A stretch of DNA of 46,758 nucleotides from Geodermatophilaceae bacterium (GTDB lineage: Bacteria > Actinomycetota > Actinomycetes > Mycobacteriales > Geodermatophilaceae), in contig JACDAB010000085.1 in the NCBI GenBank assembly GCA_013695665.1, positions 1-46,758 on the forward strand, in the 5' to 3' direction. The notes beneath the pieces are model-generated. The model was given only the letters and a program-made list of their open reading frames with translations, was not told the DNA's origin and ran no database searches. Positions 38,822 through 46,738 of the stretch are shown here, one piece after another. The position numbers were made by a program, and so were the translations under genes. Position 1 is the first letter of the stretch. Each line of letters begins with the position of its first letter.

Positions 38822-38843
38822 CGGATGAGAGCTGCCTCATCCG
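38822..38843. repeat. Inverted repeat before the glycosyltransferase operon
   Basis: CGGATGAG-AGCTGC-CTCATCCG is a perfect 8-base inverted repeat with a 6-base centre, 42 bases before the first start codon. It could be an operator or a leader hairpin. It sits directly beside the 11-bp direct repeats. Confidence 0.6.
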
Positions 38844-38845
38844 TG

Positions 38846-38889
38846 GTTCATGTGTCCTTCATGTAGCGGCTGCACTGTCTTCACATGAC
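38846..38889 (+). promoter_or_regulatory. 11-bp-period direct repeats, PhoP/OmpR-type candidate operator
   Basis: Three of four consecutive 11-base units carry TTCA at the same offset: GTTCATGTGTC (38846), CTTCATGTAGC (38857), GGCTGCACTGT (38868, poor) and CTTCACATGAC (38879). Streptomyces PhoP boxes are built from 11-base direct repeats of the GTTCAC type, which this resembles. The last unit overlaps the ATG at 38885, which would favour the downstream GTG at 38939 as the real start. Confidence 0.4.
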
Positions 38890-41380
38890 CGCAACCCGCA
38901 CCCGGCCCCGGCCGCTCCGACTCGTCGGCGGAGCAACGGTGGACCTGGCAGCCCACGCGCCGCGGATCGCGCTCTACTCCCACGACGCCCTGGGCCTGGG
39001 TCACCTGCGACGCAACCTGGCCCTGGCCGGGGCGCTGTGCTCGGGTCGGCAGCCGGCCGGTCGTCCCGATGTGCTGCTGTTCGCCGGCGCACTGGAATCC
39101 ACCGACTTCGCCCGTCCCGACGGCTGCGACCTGGTCACCTTGCCCAGCCTCCGCAAAGGCGAGGACGGCAGTTACGGTGCACGGCAGCTCTCGCTGGGCC
39201 TCTCCGACGTGATCATGCTCCGCGGAGCGATCCTCCAGTCGGCACTCACCGCCTTCGCCCCCGACGTGCTCATCATCGACAAGCATCCTCAAGGCGCCTT
39301 CGGAGAGCTGCTACCCGCGCTGCGTGAGCTGCGGAAGAACGGTCACACCAAGATCGTCCTAGGCCTCCGCGACGTACTTGACGATCCGGCATCCACGAAG
39401 CGCGAGTGGCGCGAGAACGGCTGCACCGAAGTCATCGAGGAATTCATCGACCAGATCTGGATCTACGGCGATCCTGACGTCTACGACGCGGTGCAGGAGT
39501 ACGACCTTGCGCCCGAGGTGGCCGAGAAGGTCGTCTACACCGGGTACCTGGGCGGTCGGGTCGGCGCTGGTCCGGCCGAGACGCTACCGACGGCTCCGTT
39601 CGTTCTGGGGATGGCCGGGGGTGGCCAGGACGGCCGCGAACTCGGCGAGGCCTTCGTGTCGATGCCGTTACCGTACGGGCACAGTGCAGTGCTCGTGACC
39701 GGCCCGCAGATGGCGCGCACGGACAAGCGCGCGATCCTCGCCGCTGCTGCCGGCCGCACGGACATGACGATCCTGGACCGGGTGGCCGATGGTGCCCAAT
39801 GGATCCGCGGCGCCGCAGCCGTGGTGACAATGGGCGGCTACAACTCAGTCTGTGAACTGCTGGCGGCCGGGACCCCGGGGATCGTGGTCCCCCGCGTGGC
39901 GCCTCGGCTGGAGCAGCTGGTCCGCGCGGAACGCCTTGCCGAGACAGGCCTGTTGAGCGTGCTGCACCCGGCCGACCTGTCCGGGTCGTCGCTCGGGCAC
40001 TGGGCAGCCGACGCCGTACGCCGACCTCGCCCGCGGCAGGCCGGCGTCGACCTCGACGGCCTGTCCCGATTGCCTGCCCTGGTCGACGGCCTGGTCCTCG
40101 GCACGCAGATCACCGCCCTCCCCCACCGCGGCACAAGGAAATGGACGACGATGACCCCCTCCAGCAGCCCCCGGATCGGCTACGTGCTGAAGATGTACCC
40201 GCGGTTCTCCGAGACGTTCATCGTCTCCGAACTGCTCGCGCGGGAGGCTGCCGGCGCCGACATCGACGTGTTCTCGCTGCGGCCTCCCGTCGACGGCCGG
40301 TTCCATGAGGCGCTCGCGCAGGTGCGTGCGCATGTCACCTACCTGGGTCAGCCTGGGCGGCGCGGTGAGGAGCTCTGGCGTCTGCTCGGGCTCTCCAGCG
40401 GCCGGCTGCCCGGGCTTCCCCAGGCGCTGCCGGACCTGCTGGCCGCGGAGATCGGCGACGCCGCCCAGGCCCTTGAACTCGCTTTGCTGGCACAGGAGCG
40501 CGGCATCACTCACCTGCACGCGCACTTCGGCTCGGTCGCAACCACCGTCGCCCGGCTCGCCAGCCTGATCGGCGGGGTGCCCTACTCGTTCACCGCCCAC
40601 GCGAAAGACATCTTCCATGACAGCACCGACCCGGCGGACCTGCGCCGCAAGCTGCGCGACGCACATCACGTCGTCACAGTGAGCCGGTACAACGCCCGGT
40701 TCCTGACCGACAGCTTCGGAGTGGCCGCAGACTCCGTCCGGCTCGTCTACAACGGCTTGGACCTCGATGTCTTCGACTACTCCCCGCCCGTCGATCGCCC
40801 ACCGGTGATCGCGGCTGTGGGCCGGCTCATCGAGAAGAAGGGTTTCGACGTACTCATCGAGGCGTGCGCCCTGCTGCACCGTTCGGGTCGGAGCTTCAGC
40901 TGCCAGATCGTCGGCAGCGGGGACCAGCACGACACCCTGCGTGAGCTCATCACCGCCCGGGGGCTGACCGACGTGATCTCGTTGCTCGGGCCACTGCCGC
41001 AGAATCAAGTACGCACGCTGCTCGCCGGATCCGCCGTCTTCGCGGCGCCGTGCGTCATCGGCGCCGACGGCAACCGGGACGGTCTGCCGACGGTGCTTCT
41101 CGAGGCGATGGCCCTGGGAACCCCGTGCGTGTCGACCGACGTTACCGGCATCCCGGAGGTCCTCCGGGACGGCGAGACCGGTCTCCTCGTGGGCCAGAAC
41201 GATCCGGCCGACCTCGCCCTGGCGCTGGATCGCCTGCTTGGCGACCCGCCGCTGGGCGTGCGGCTGGCCCGCAACGCCCGCGACCTCGTCGAGGCCGACT
41301 TCGACAGCACGCGCCAGGCCGCCGCGCTGGATGCGCTGCTGACCCGGCCGACCGAGGAGAACGCGGCGGCGGTGGCCTGA
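38885..41380 (+). CDS. Two-domain glycosyltransferase: COG4671/MurG-like domain fused to GT4 domain
   Basis: The 831-residue protein joins two complete GT-B enzymes. Residues 1 to about 415 resemble predicted COG4671-type transferases: ALYSHDALGLGHLRRNLALA at the start and TMGGYNSVCELLAAGTPGIV as the donor motif. Residues 423-831 form a GT4 enzyme: GYVLKMYPRFSETFIVSELL, AVGRLIEKKGFDVLIEACAL and the DGLPTVLLEAMALGTP donor site. The joint (GTRKWTTMTPSSSP) is encoded around AAGGA followed by an in-frame ATG at 40151, like an old gene boundary. The first start is ATG 38885 without a ribosome binding site; GTG 38939 has GGAG 5 bases upstream and may be correct. First gene of the operon. Confidence 0.88.
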   Translation: MTATRTRPRPLRLVGGATVDLAAHAPRIALYSHDALGLGHLRRNLALAGALCSGRQPAGRPDVLLFAGALESTDFARPDGCDLVTLPSLRKGEDGSYGARQLSLGLSDVIMLRGAILQSALTAFAPDVLIIDKHPQGAFGELLPALRELRKNGHTKIVLGLRDVLDDPASTKREWRENGCTEVIEEFIDQIWIYGDPDVYDAVQEYDLAPEVAEKVVYTGYLGGRVGAGPAETLPTAPFVLGMAGGGQDGRELGEAFVSMPLPYGHSAVLVTGPQMARTDKRAILAAAAGRTDMTILDRVADGAQWIRGAAAVVTMGGYNSVCELLAAGTPGIVVPRVAPRLEQLVRAERLAETGLLSVLHPADLSGSSLGHWAADAVRRPRPRQAGVDLDGLSRLPALVDGLVLGTQITALPHRGTRKWTTMTPSSSPRIGYVLKMYPRFSETFIVSELLAREAAGADIDVFSLRPPVDGRFHEALAQVRAHVTYLGQPGRRGEELWRLLGLSSGRLPGLPQALPDLLAAEIGDAAQALELALLAQERGITHLHAHFGSVATTVARLASLIGGVPYSFTAHAKDIFHDSTDPADLRRKLRDAHHVVTVSRYNARFLTDSFGVAADSVRLVYNGLDLDVFDYSPPVDRPPVIAAVGRLIEKKGFDVLIEACALLHRSGRSFSCQIVGSGDQHDTLRELITARGLTDVISLLGPLPQNQVRTLLAGSAVFAAPCVIGADGNRDGLPTVLLEAMALGTPCVSTDVTGIPEVLRDGETGLLVGQNDPADLALALDRLLGDPPLGVRLARNARDLVEADFDSTRQAAALDALLTRPTEENAAAVA

Positions 41381-42576
41381 TGCGCGTCGCCTACATCTGC
41401 GCTGATCCCGGGGTCCCGGTCTTCGGTCACAAGGGTTCCTCCATCCACGTGCAATCGGTGGTCCGCGGTCTGCGCCGCCAGGGCGCCACGGTCGAGTTGG
41501 TCTGCGCCCGCACCGACGGCTCCGCGCCGCCCGATCTGGCCGACGTGCCTATACACCGGCTGCCGCAGGTCCGGCACGCCGACGCCGAGCAGCGTGAGCG
41601 GGGACTGCTGGCGGCCAATGCCCAGCTCGCCAACGCCCTGCACCTGCTAGGCCCGGTGGACCTGGTCTACGAGCGCTACTCGCTGTGGAGCCGGGCGGGC
41701 ATGGACCACGCGCTCACGAACGGAACGTCAAGCGTCCTCGAGGTCAACGCACCGCTGATCGAGGAGCAGGCAGCGCATCGCACCCTCGTGCACCGCGATG
41801 CCGCCGAGACCGTCGCACGATCGGTCATTGGCGCTGCCCGCACCGTGGTCGCGGTCTCCGAACCGGTCGCCGCCTGGGCGCGCGGGAAGGCCGGCTCTGC
41901 CCGGACTCCGGTGTACGTCGTACCGAACGGCGTGGACACCGACCGGATCCGTCCCGCGGACCCCGCGGCTCGGCGTACCGGCTTCAAGGTGGGGTTCGTC
42001 GGCACGCTCAAGCCCTGGCATGGGGTGCACACGTTGCTCCGCGCCTTCGCTACCGGGTTTGCCGGACAGGCCGATGCCGGGCTGCTCCTCGTGGGGGATG
42101 GCCCCGAGTCGGCTCGGCTGCGGCTGCTCGCCGACCAGCTGGGAATCGGTGACCAGGTGGAGCTGACCGGTTCGGTGGACCACGCCGGGGTGGCGACCCA
42201 GCTGCATCGCATGGACGTCGCGGTCGCCCCCTATCCCGACTCACCGGAGGCCTACTTCTCCCCGCTCAAGCTCTACGAGTACCTCGCGGCGGGCCTCCCG
42301 ATCATCGCCAGCGCGGTCGGTCAGGCGACCGGCGTACTGGGCGACGGCAGAAACGCCGTGCTCGTCCCCCCGGGCGACGTCCCCGCCCTGGCCGGGCAGC
42401 TGATGCGGCTACGTGACGACGAGGACCTGCGCACCAGGCTCGGCGCCGCTGCGCGGAGCTCGGCGGTCCAGCACCACACCTGGGACGCCGCCGTGCGCCG
42501 GATCCTGAGCCTGGCCGGCGCGGAGCCCGCCGAGGCTGAGGTCGCCGGTGCCGGCGAGGCCGGGAGGGCGGCCTGA
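41380..42576 (+). CDS. GT4-family glycosyltransferase
   Basis: This is a 398-residue retaining glycosyltransferase. The opening MRVAYICADPGVPVFGHKGS has the glycine-rich acceptor loop, and SIHVQSVVRGLRRQG follows. The donor half contains VVPNGVDTDRIRP, VGFVGTLKPWHGVHTLLRAF and SPLKLYEYLAAGLPIIAS, with the conserved Glu. A short Ala/Glu-rich tail ends it. The start overlaps the upstream stop as TGATG, so its product is made together with the double transferase. Donor and acceptor are unknown. Confidence 0.93.
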   Translation: MRVAYICADPGVPVFGHKGSSIHVQSVVRGLRRQGATVELVCARTDGSAPPDLADVPIHRLPQVRHADAEQRERGLLAANAQLANALHLLGPVDLVYERYSLWSRAGMDHALTNGTSSVLEVNAPLIEEQAAHRTLVHRDAAETVARSVIGAARTVVAVSEPVAAWARGKAGSARTPVYVVPNGVDTDRIRPADPAARRTGFKVGFVGTLKPWHGVHTLLRAFATGFAGQADAGLLLVGDGPESARLRLLADQLGIGDQVELTGSVDHAGVATQLHRMDVAVAPYPDSPEAYFSPLKLYEYLAAGLPIIASAVGQATGVLGDGRNAVLVPPGDVPALAGQLMRLRDDEDLRTRLGAAARSSAVQHHTWDAAVRRILSLAGAEPAEAEVAGAGEAGRAA

Positions 42577-42577
42577 G

Positions 42578-44407
42578 ATGACCGGCCCCGACCAGACCTC
42601 CTCGACCCGGCGCCGGCCGCGGTCCCTGCACGATGCCTGGCCGGGGCTGCGGCGGACCGCCCGGCACCTCGGCCCGCATCTGCGCACGGAGCGGCCGCTC
42701 ATCGCCGGCGGATTCATCGCGCTCTTCGCCGGGGTGCTGTTCCGCATCCTCGAGCCGTGGCCGCTCAAGATCATCATCGACGCGGTGATCGCACCCGGGG
42801 CGGCCAGCCGGCCCGGGATCACGACGCTGCTTGCGATCTGCGCCCTGGCAGTCCTCGCTGCGGTGACGCTGCGCGCGCTCGCGTCCTACCTGTCCACCGT
42901 GGCCTTCGCGTTGGCCGGGAACCGCGTCCTGACCAAGGTGCGCGCCGATCTGTTCACCCACGTGCAGCGGCTGTCGCTGGCCTTCCACGATCGCAGCCGG
43001 ACAGGGGATCTGGTGACCCGGTTGACCGGTGACGTGGGACGTCTGCAGGAGGTGGCGGTCACCGCCTTCCTCCCGCTGATCGGCAACGTCGTCACCCTGG
43101 GCGCCCTCAGCGTGGTCATGCTCGTCCTGGACTGGCGGCTGGCTCTGGTGGCCCTTGCGGTCTTCCCGGTCTTCTTGCTCAGCGGCCGCAAGCAGTCCCG
43201 CCGGATCACCACTGTCGCGCGCAGCCAGCGCGAGCAGGAGGGGCGGCTGGCGGCCACCGCGGTGGAGAGCCTCGGCGCCATGCGCGTGGTGCAGTCCTAC
43301 TCGTTGGAGCCGGTGCTGTCCGGGCAGTTCGCCAGCAGCAACAAGCGCAGCCTGAAGGACGGCGTCCGCGCCCGTCGGCTGGCGGCCGGCCTGGAACGCA
43401 AGACCGATGTCATGGTCGGGATCGCAACGGCGATCGTGCTGTACGTCGGCGCCCGCCGGGTCCTCGACGGTGCGCTGACCCCAGGGGAGCTGGTCGTCTT
43501 CCTCACCTACCTCAAGACCGCCTTCAAGCCGATGCGGGACCTGGCGAAGTACACGGGGCGGATCGCCCGTGCTGCCGCGTGCGGTGAGCGGGTGGTAGAC
43601 ATCCTGGAACTGACCCCGGACGTCGTCGACAACTCCTGGGCCCGTCCCGCCCGTCCGTTCCGCGGGGACGTCCGGTTCGAGGGTGTGTCCGCGTCGTACG
43701 GCGATGGCAAGCTGGCTCTGCGCGACGTCGACGTGCAGGTGCGACCCGGGCAGCGGGTCGGGATCGTGGGGCCGTCGGGGAGCGGCAAGTCGACGCTGAT
43801 GTCGTTGCTGACCCGTCTGCAGGATCCGGTCTCCGGCCGGGTCACCGTGGACGGGCACGATCTTCGTGATCTCACGCTGCAGTCCGTGCGCTCGCAGGTG
43901 GCCGTCGTACTCCAGGATTCGGTGCTGTTCGCGACGACGGTGGCCGAGAACATCGGCTACGGCCGCGCGGAAGCACAGCGGGTTGACATCGAGGCGGCGT
44001 CCCGGCTGGCGAACGCCGATGAGTTCATCCGGGCCCTGCCGCAGGGATACGACACGATTCTGGGCGAACGGGGGGCCACCCTGTCCGGCGGCCAGCGGCA
44101 GCGGATCGCGATCGCCCGGGCCGCGCTGCGCGACGCCCCCCTGCTCGTGCTGGACGAGGCGACGACCGGGTTGGACGAGGACAACGTCACCGACGTCCGC
44201 GCTGCCCTGGGGGCACTGTCGCGGGGTCGTACGACGTTCGTCGTGACGCACGACCTGCAGGCAGTCCTCGACTGCGACGTCGTGGTCCGCATCGACGGCG
44301 GCCGGATCGCCCAGGTCGGAACGCCGGCGGAGGTGGTGGGGCCGGTCGCGGTGCGCCCGGCCACGGTCATCGAACTCCACAAGGACCGGCATGCTCACAC
44401 CGGATGA
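42578..44407 (+). CDS. ABC exporter, fused membrane and ATPase domains
   Basis: This is a half-transporter of 609 residues that should work as a homodimer. Six membrane helices are expected between residues 35 and 310 (LIAGGFIALFAGVLFRILEP is the first). The ATPase has Walker A GPSGSGKST near 400, Q-loop VVLQDSVLF, signature LSGGQRQR near 502, Walker B LLVLDEATTGLDE and H-loop VTHDL, all intact. The ATG follows GGGAGGG. It overlaps the next gene by 17 bases. Its place among glycosyltransferases suggests export of a glycoside or lipid-linked sugar, but the family also includes peptide and lipid exporters. Confidence 0.94.
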   Translation: MTGPDQTSSTRRRPRSLHDAWPGLRRTARHLGPHLRTERPLIAGGFIALFAGVLFRILEPWPLKIIIDAVIAPGAASRPGITTLLAICALAVLAAVTLRALASYLSTVAFALAGNRVLTKVRADLFTHVQRLSLAFHDRSRTGDLVTRLTGDVGRLQEVAVTAFLPLIGNVVTLGALSVVMLVLDWRLALVALAVFPVFLLSGRKQSRRITTVARSQREQEGRLAATAVESLGAMRVVQSYSLEPVLSGQFASSNKRSLKDGVRARRLAAGLERKTDVMVGIATAIVLYVGARRVLDGALTPGELVVFLTYLKTAFKPMRDLAKYTGRIARAAACGERVVDILELTPDVVDNSWARPARPFRGDVRFEGVSASYGDGKLALRDVDVQVRPGQRVGIVGPSGSGKSTLMSLLTRLQDPVSGRVTVDGHDLRDLTLQSVRSQVAVVLQDSVLFATTVAENIGYGRAEAQRVDIEAASRLANADEFIRALPQGYDTILGERGATLSGGQRQRIAIARAALRDAPLLVLDEATTGLDEDNVTDVRAALGALSRGRTTFVVTHDLQAVLDCDVVVRIDGGRIAQVGTPAEVVGPVAVRPATVIELHKDRHAHTG

Positions 44408-45650
44408 CGCGGCGCTCGTCCACCGCGATCCCGCCCTGCCGGGCCTCGCCCTGCTCCTGGACCCCGAGCGGCTCCTTGACCGCCTGACGGGGCTCGGCAG
44501 CGACATTCAGGCCGTCACGACGACCTACCTGCGTTACAAGCCTGGCATCAGCCTGACCGCCGGACTGCGCCTGTCGACCGAACGCGGCGAGTCATTCGGG
44601 TATGCCGTCGCCTACGGTGAGGGTGCCGACGACAAGCTGGCCAAGGCCGCCCGCTACCGTCGCCGGCCGTCGACGCGGGCCGCGTTCCGCGCGCGGAACG
44701 GCTGCGCCTTCGGTGTGTTGCGCGACTGCGGCGTGGTGGTGGGATCGGCGGAACTCGACCGGGAGCTGCCGGGTATCGCCCACCTGAGCCTCGGCCGGGG
44801 AGCGCACACCGCCGAGCGGCTCCGGCCGCTGCGATACAAGCCGGCCCGGCGCTGGGTCGCCTCGCAGGGTCCAGTCGACGCGCCACGCTCGGTGGTGAAG
44901 GTGCACCGGCCCCGGACCGTGGCCCGGCTGGCAGGGGTACACCAGGCCCTGTACGCCGCCGGCGCTCCGGTCGCCGATCTGCTCGGCGTCGATGACCGGC
45001 GGGGGATCGTGCGGACCCGGTGGCTGACCGGCCAGCCGCTTGAGCCCGGGCTGCACGGGCCCGGGGCCGCCTGGTCGGCCGGAAACAGCCTGGCTCGCCT
45101 GCATCGGACGCCCTCGGCCCGCCTGCACAGCGCCGGGCGGGGTGACTCCACGGCGGCGGCGGTCCACGATTGGCTCAGCCGCGCCCTGGAGGGCATCGAG
45201 ACGGTCGCGCCGGAGCTGTCGGGTAAGGCGCAGGACATGGCAAACCGGGCGGTCGGCGCCCTGCCCGCCGACCGCCCGGCCTGTCTCGTGCACGGCGACT
45301 TCTCCGCCGATCAGGTCATCCTCCGGCCCGACGGTGCGGTGATCGTGGATCTCGACCGGGCGCGCATCGGTGACCCGGCTGTGGACCTGGCGAACTACGC
45401 AGCCAACGAACTCGCCGCCAGGGCGATGACTGGCGGGGAGCTGCACTGGACCTGCGCCGACGTGCTGTCCGGCCTGCTCGATGGGTACCGCGTGGGCGGT
45501 GGCTGGCCGGTGGAGGATGCGCTGCCGGCGCTGACCGCCGCCGCGATGCTGGCCCTGGCTGTTGAGCCGTTCCGGTTGCGTGAGCCGGGATGGGCAGACC
45601 GGCTGGAGGCGTTGCTCGACATCGCCGTCACGTCGATGCACTCGCTGTGA
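44391..45650 (+). CDS. APH-fold phosphotransferase (first of two), Gln variant
   Basis: The 419-residue protein has a protein-kinase-like fold of the aminoglycoside phosphotransferase superfamily. The likely ATP-binding Lys is in RSVVKVHRP. The catalytic loop is HGDFSADQV with His301, Asp303 and Gln308, and the metal-binding VIVDLDRAR has Asp320 and Asp322. The usual Asn of HxDxxxxN is Gln, as in maltokinases. LRYKP occurs twice, at residues 47-51 and 147-151, suggesting a partly repeated N-lobe. AAGGA lies 5 bases before the ATG. It may phosphorylate a sugar made or used by this operon; the substrate is unknown. Confidence 0.85.
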   Translation: MLTPDDAALVHRDPALPGLALLLDPERLLDRLTGLGSDIQAVTTTYLRYKPGISLTAGLRLSTERGESFGYAVAYGEGADDKLAKAARYRRRPSTRAAFRARNGCAFGVLRDCGVVVGSAELDRELPGIAHLSLGRGAHTAERLRPLRYKPARRWVASQGPVDAPRSVVKVHRPRTVARLAGVHQALYAAGAPVADLLGVDDRRGIVRTRWLTGQPLEPGLHGPGAAWSAGNSLARLHRTPSARLHSAGRGDSTAAAVHDWLSRALEGIETVAPELSGKAQDMANRAVGALPADRPACLVHGDFSADQVILRPDGAVIVDLDRARIGDPAVDLANYAANELAARAMTGGELHWTCADVLSGLLDGYRVGGGWPVEDALPALTAAAMLALAVEPFRLREPGWADRLEALLDIAVTSMHSL

Positions 45651-46738
45651 TCGCAGCCCTGCCGCTGCACCTGGACAGTCCCAGCGGGGGGCGGCTCACC
45701 CTGCGGCGGGCCTGGCCGCGGTCGCCCGACCACCTGCTGTTGGAGTTCCACGACGCCGACGCGACCGCTGTGGCCGGCCAGTGGTTCAGCGATCCGGCCC
45801 GCTGCACGTCGGTCGCCGCGGCCACCGGCGACCCTGCGCATGCCGTGATCGGCGCCGGCGTCCTCGTCCAGCCGGCCGGTGCGGATCGGCGGTTGCCGGC
45901 GCTGGCCGACCTGGTCCGGCGCGAGGGAGCAACGCTGCTCTCCCATCGGCCCGAGCGACGCGCCGTCATCCGGTTGCGACACGGGCAGGACACCTACGTC
46001 AAGGTCGTGCGCCCAGGGCACGCACCGGCCATCGCGGCTGCCGCCGACCGGGCCGCCGCCCTCGCCGGGGACTCGCTCCGGGTGGCCCGGCCGCTGCGCT
46101 GCGACGAGGAGCTGTCCGTCGTGGAGTTCTCCGAGCTGGAGGGGCGCACGGCACTGGAGATCGGGACCGGCGCAACGGCGGATCAGCTGCGTCTGGTGTG
46201 GTCCTCGGTCGGCACGGCCGTCCGTCGCCTGCATGCCGGCGAGGCGGCCGGCCTGCCCGCACACACAGCCGCCGAGGAGGCGCAGCTCACCCGGCGGTGG
46301 CTCGGCCTCGCCTCGGCGTACAGGGTGCTCCCCGACGCCGACGTCGAGAAAGCGCTGCTGACCTTGACCGCCGGCGCGCCGGGGCCTACCGGCCTGCTGC
46401 ACCGCGACCTGCACGACAAGCAGCTGCTCATCGCCCCCGGCGATTCCCGCGCGGGGATCATCGACGTCGACACCCTGGCCGTGGGCGAGCTGGCGCTGGA
46501 CATCGCGAACCTGCTCGTCCACCTGGAGCTGCGGGGTCGGCAGGGCCTGCTGTCCGCGGACGGGGTGAGGGCGTCCGGCGCCGCGTTCCTCGAGGCCTTG
46601 CGGCCCGATCCCGACACGGTCCGTCGCATCCCGGCGTACGCCGCCGCGCCCCGCCTGCGGCTGGCCGCGGTGTACGCCTTCCGCCCGCAGTGGGCCGTTG
46701 TCGCGCGCGACCTGCTCGCGGCGTCGCGGCGCCCATGA
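45647..46738 (+). CDS. APH-fold phosphotransferase (second of two), Gln variant
   Basis: This is a 363-residue paralogue of the preceding kinase, starting at a GTG that overlaps its stop (GTGA). The Lys119 region reads DTYVKVVRP, the catalytic loop is HRDLHDKQLL with Asp254 and Gln259, and the metal site is IIDVDTLAVG (Asp273, Asp275). HRPERRAVIRL corresponds to the LRYKPARRW strand of the first kinase. The two proteins differ strongly, so they probably act on different substrates or form an unequal pair. The earlier in-frame start is not supported. Confidence 0.82.
   Translation: MIAALPLHLDSPSGGRLTLRRAWPRSPDHLLLEFHDADATAVAGQWFSDPARCTSVAAATGDPAHAVIGAGVLVQPAGADRRLPALADLVRREGATLLSHRPERRAVIRLRHGQDTYVKVVRPGHAPAIAAAADRAAALAGDSLRVARPLRCDEELSVVEFSELEGRTALEIGTGATADQLRLVWSSVGTAVRRLHAGEAAGLPAHTAAEEAQLTRRWLGLASAYRVLPDADVEKALLTLTAGAPGPTGLLHRDLHDKQLLIAPGDSRAGIIDVDTLAVGELALDIANLLVHLELRGRQGLLSADGVRASGAAFLEALRPDPDTVRRIPAYAAAPRLRLAAVYAFRPQWAVVARDLLAASRRP

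Larger units (their letters stand above)
38278..38884. other. 607-bp non-coding region between ruvC and the glycosyltransferase operon
   Basis: No convincing gene is found here; frames that cross it lack ribosome binding sites and known motifs, and one runs out of frame into the glycosyltransferase gene. In order it contains a LexA box, five DnaA-box-like motifs, a promoter-like site, a 13-base-pair orphan hairpin, a second 8-base-pair hairpin and 11-bp-period direct repeats. No tRNA T-loop sequence or known riboswitch core was seen. Confidence 0.7.

Noticed and set aside
38628-38828. 66-residue frame spanning the orphan hairpin
   Set aside because: The hairpin lies in its middle, which is unusual for coding sequence, and no binding site or motif supports it.
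38521-39327. 268-residue plus-strand frame from the non-coding region into the glycosyltransferase gene
   Set aside because: It runs out of frame with the clear glycosyltransferase, has no ribosome binding site and contains the hairpin. The part before 38885 has no protein-like character.
42302-44506. 734-residue minus-strand frame across the ABC exporter
   Set aside because: It is antisense to an intact ABC gene, low-complexity His/Arg/Gly-rich, and would break a well-supported plus-strand operon.
44391-46738. The two APH-fold proteins as antibiotic-resistance enzymes
   Set aside because: Operon context with glycosyltransferases and the Gln in the catalytic loop point instead to sugar kinases of maltokinase-like type. 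No resistance context is visible.
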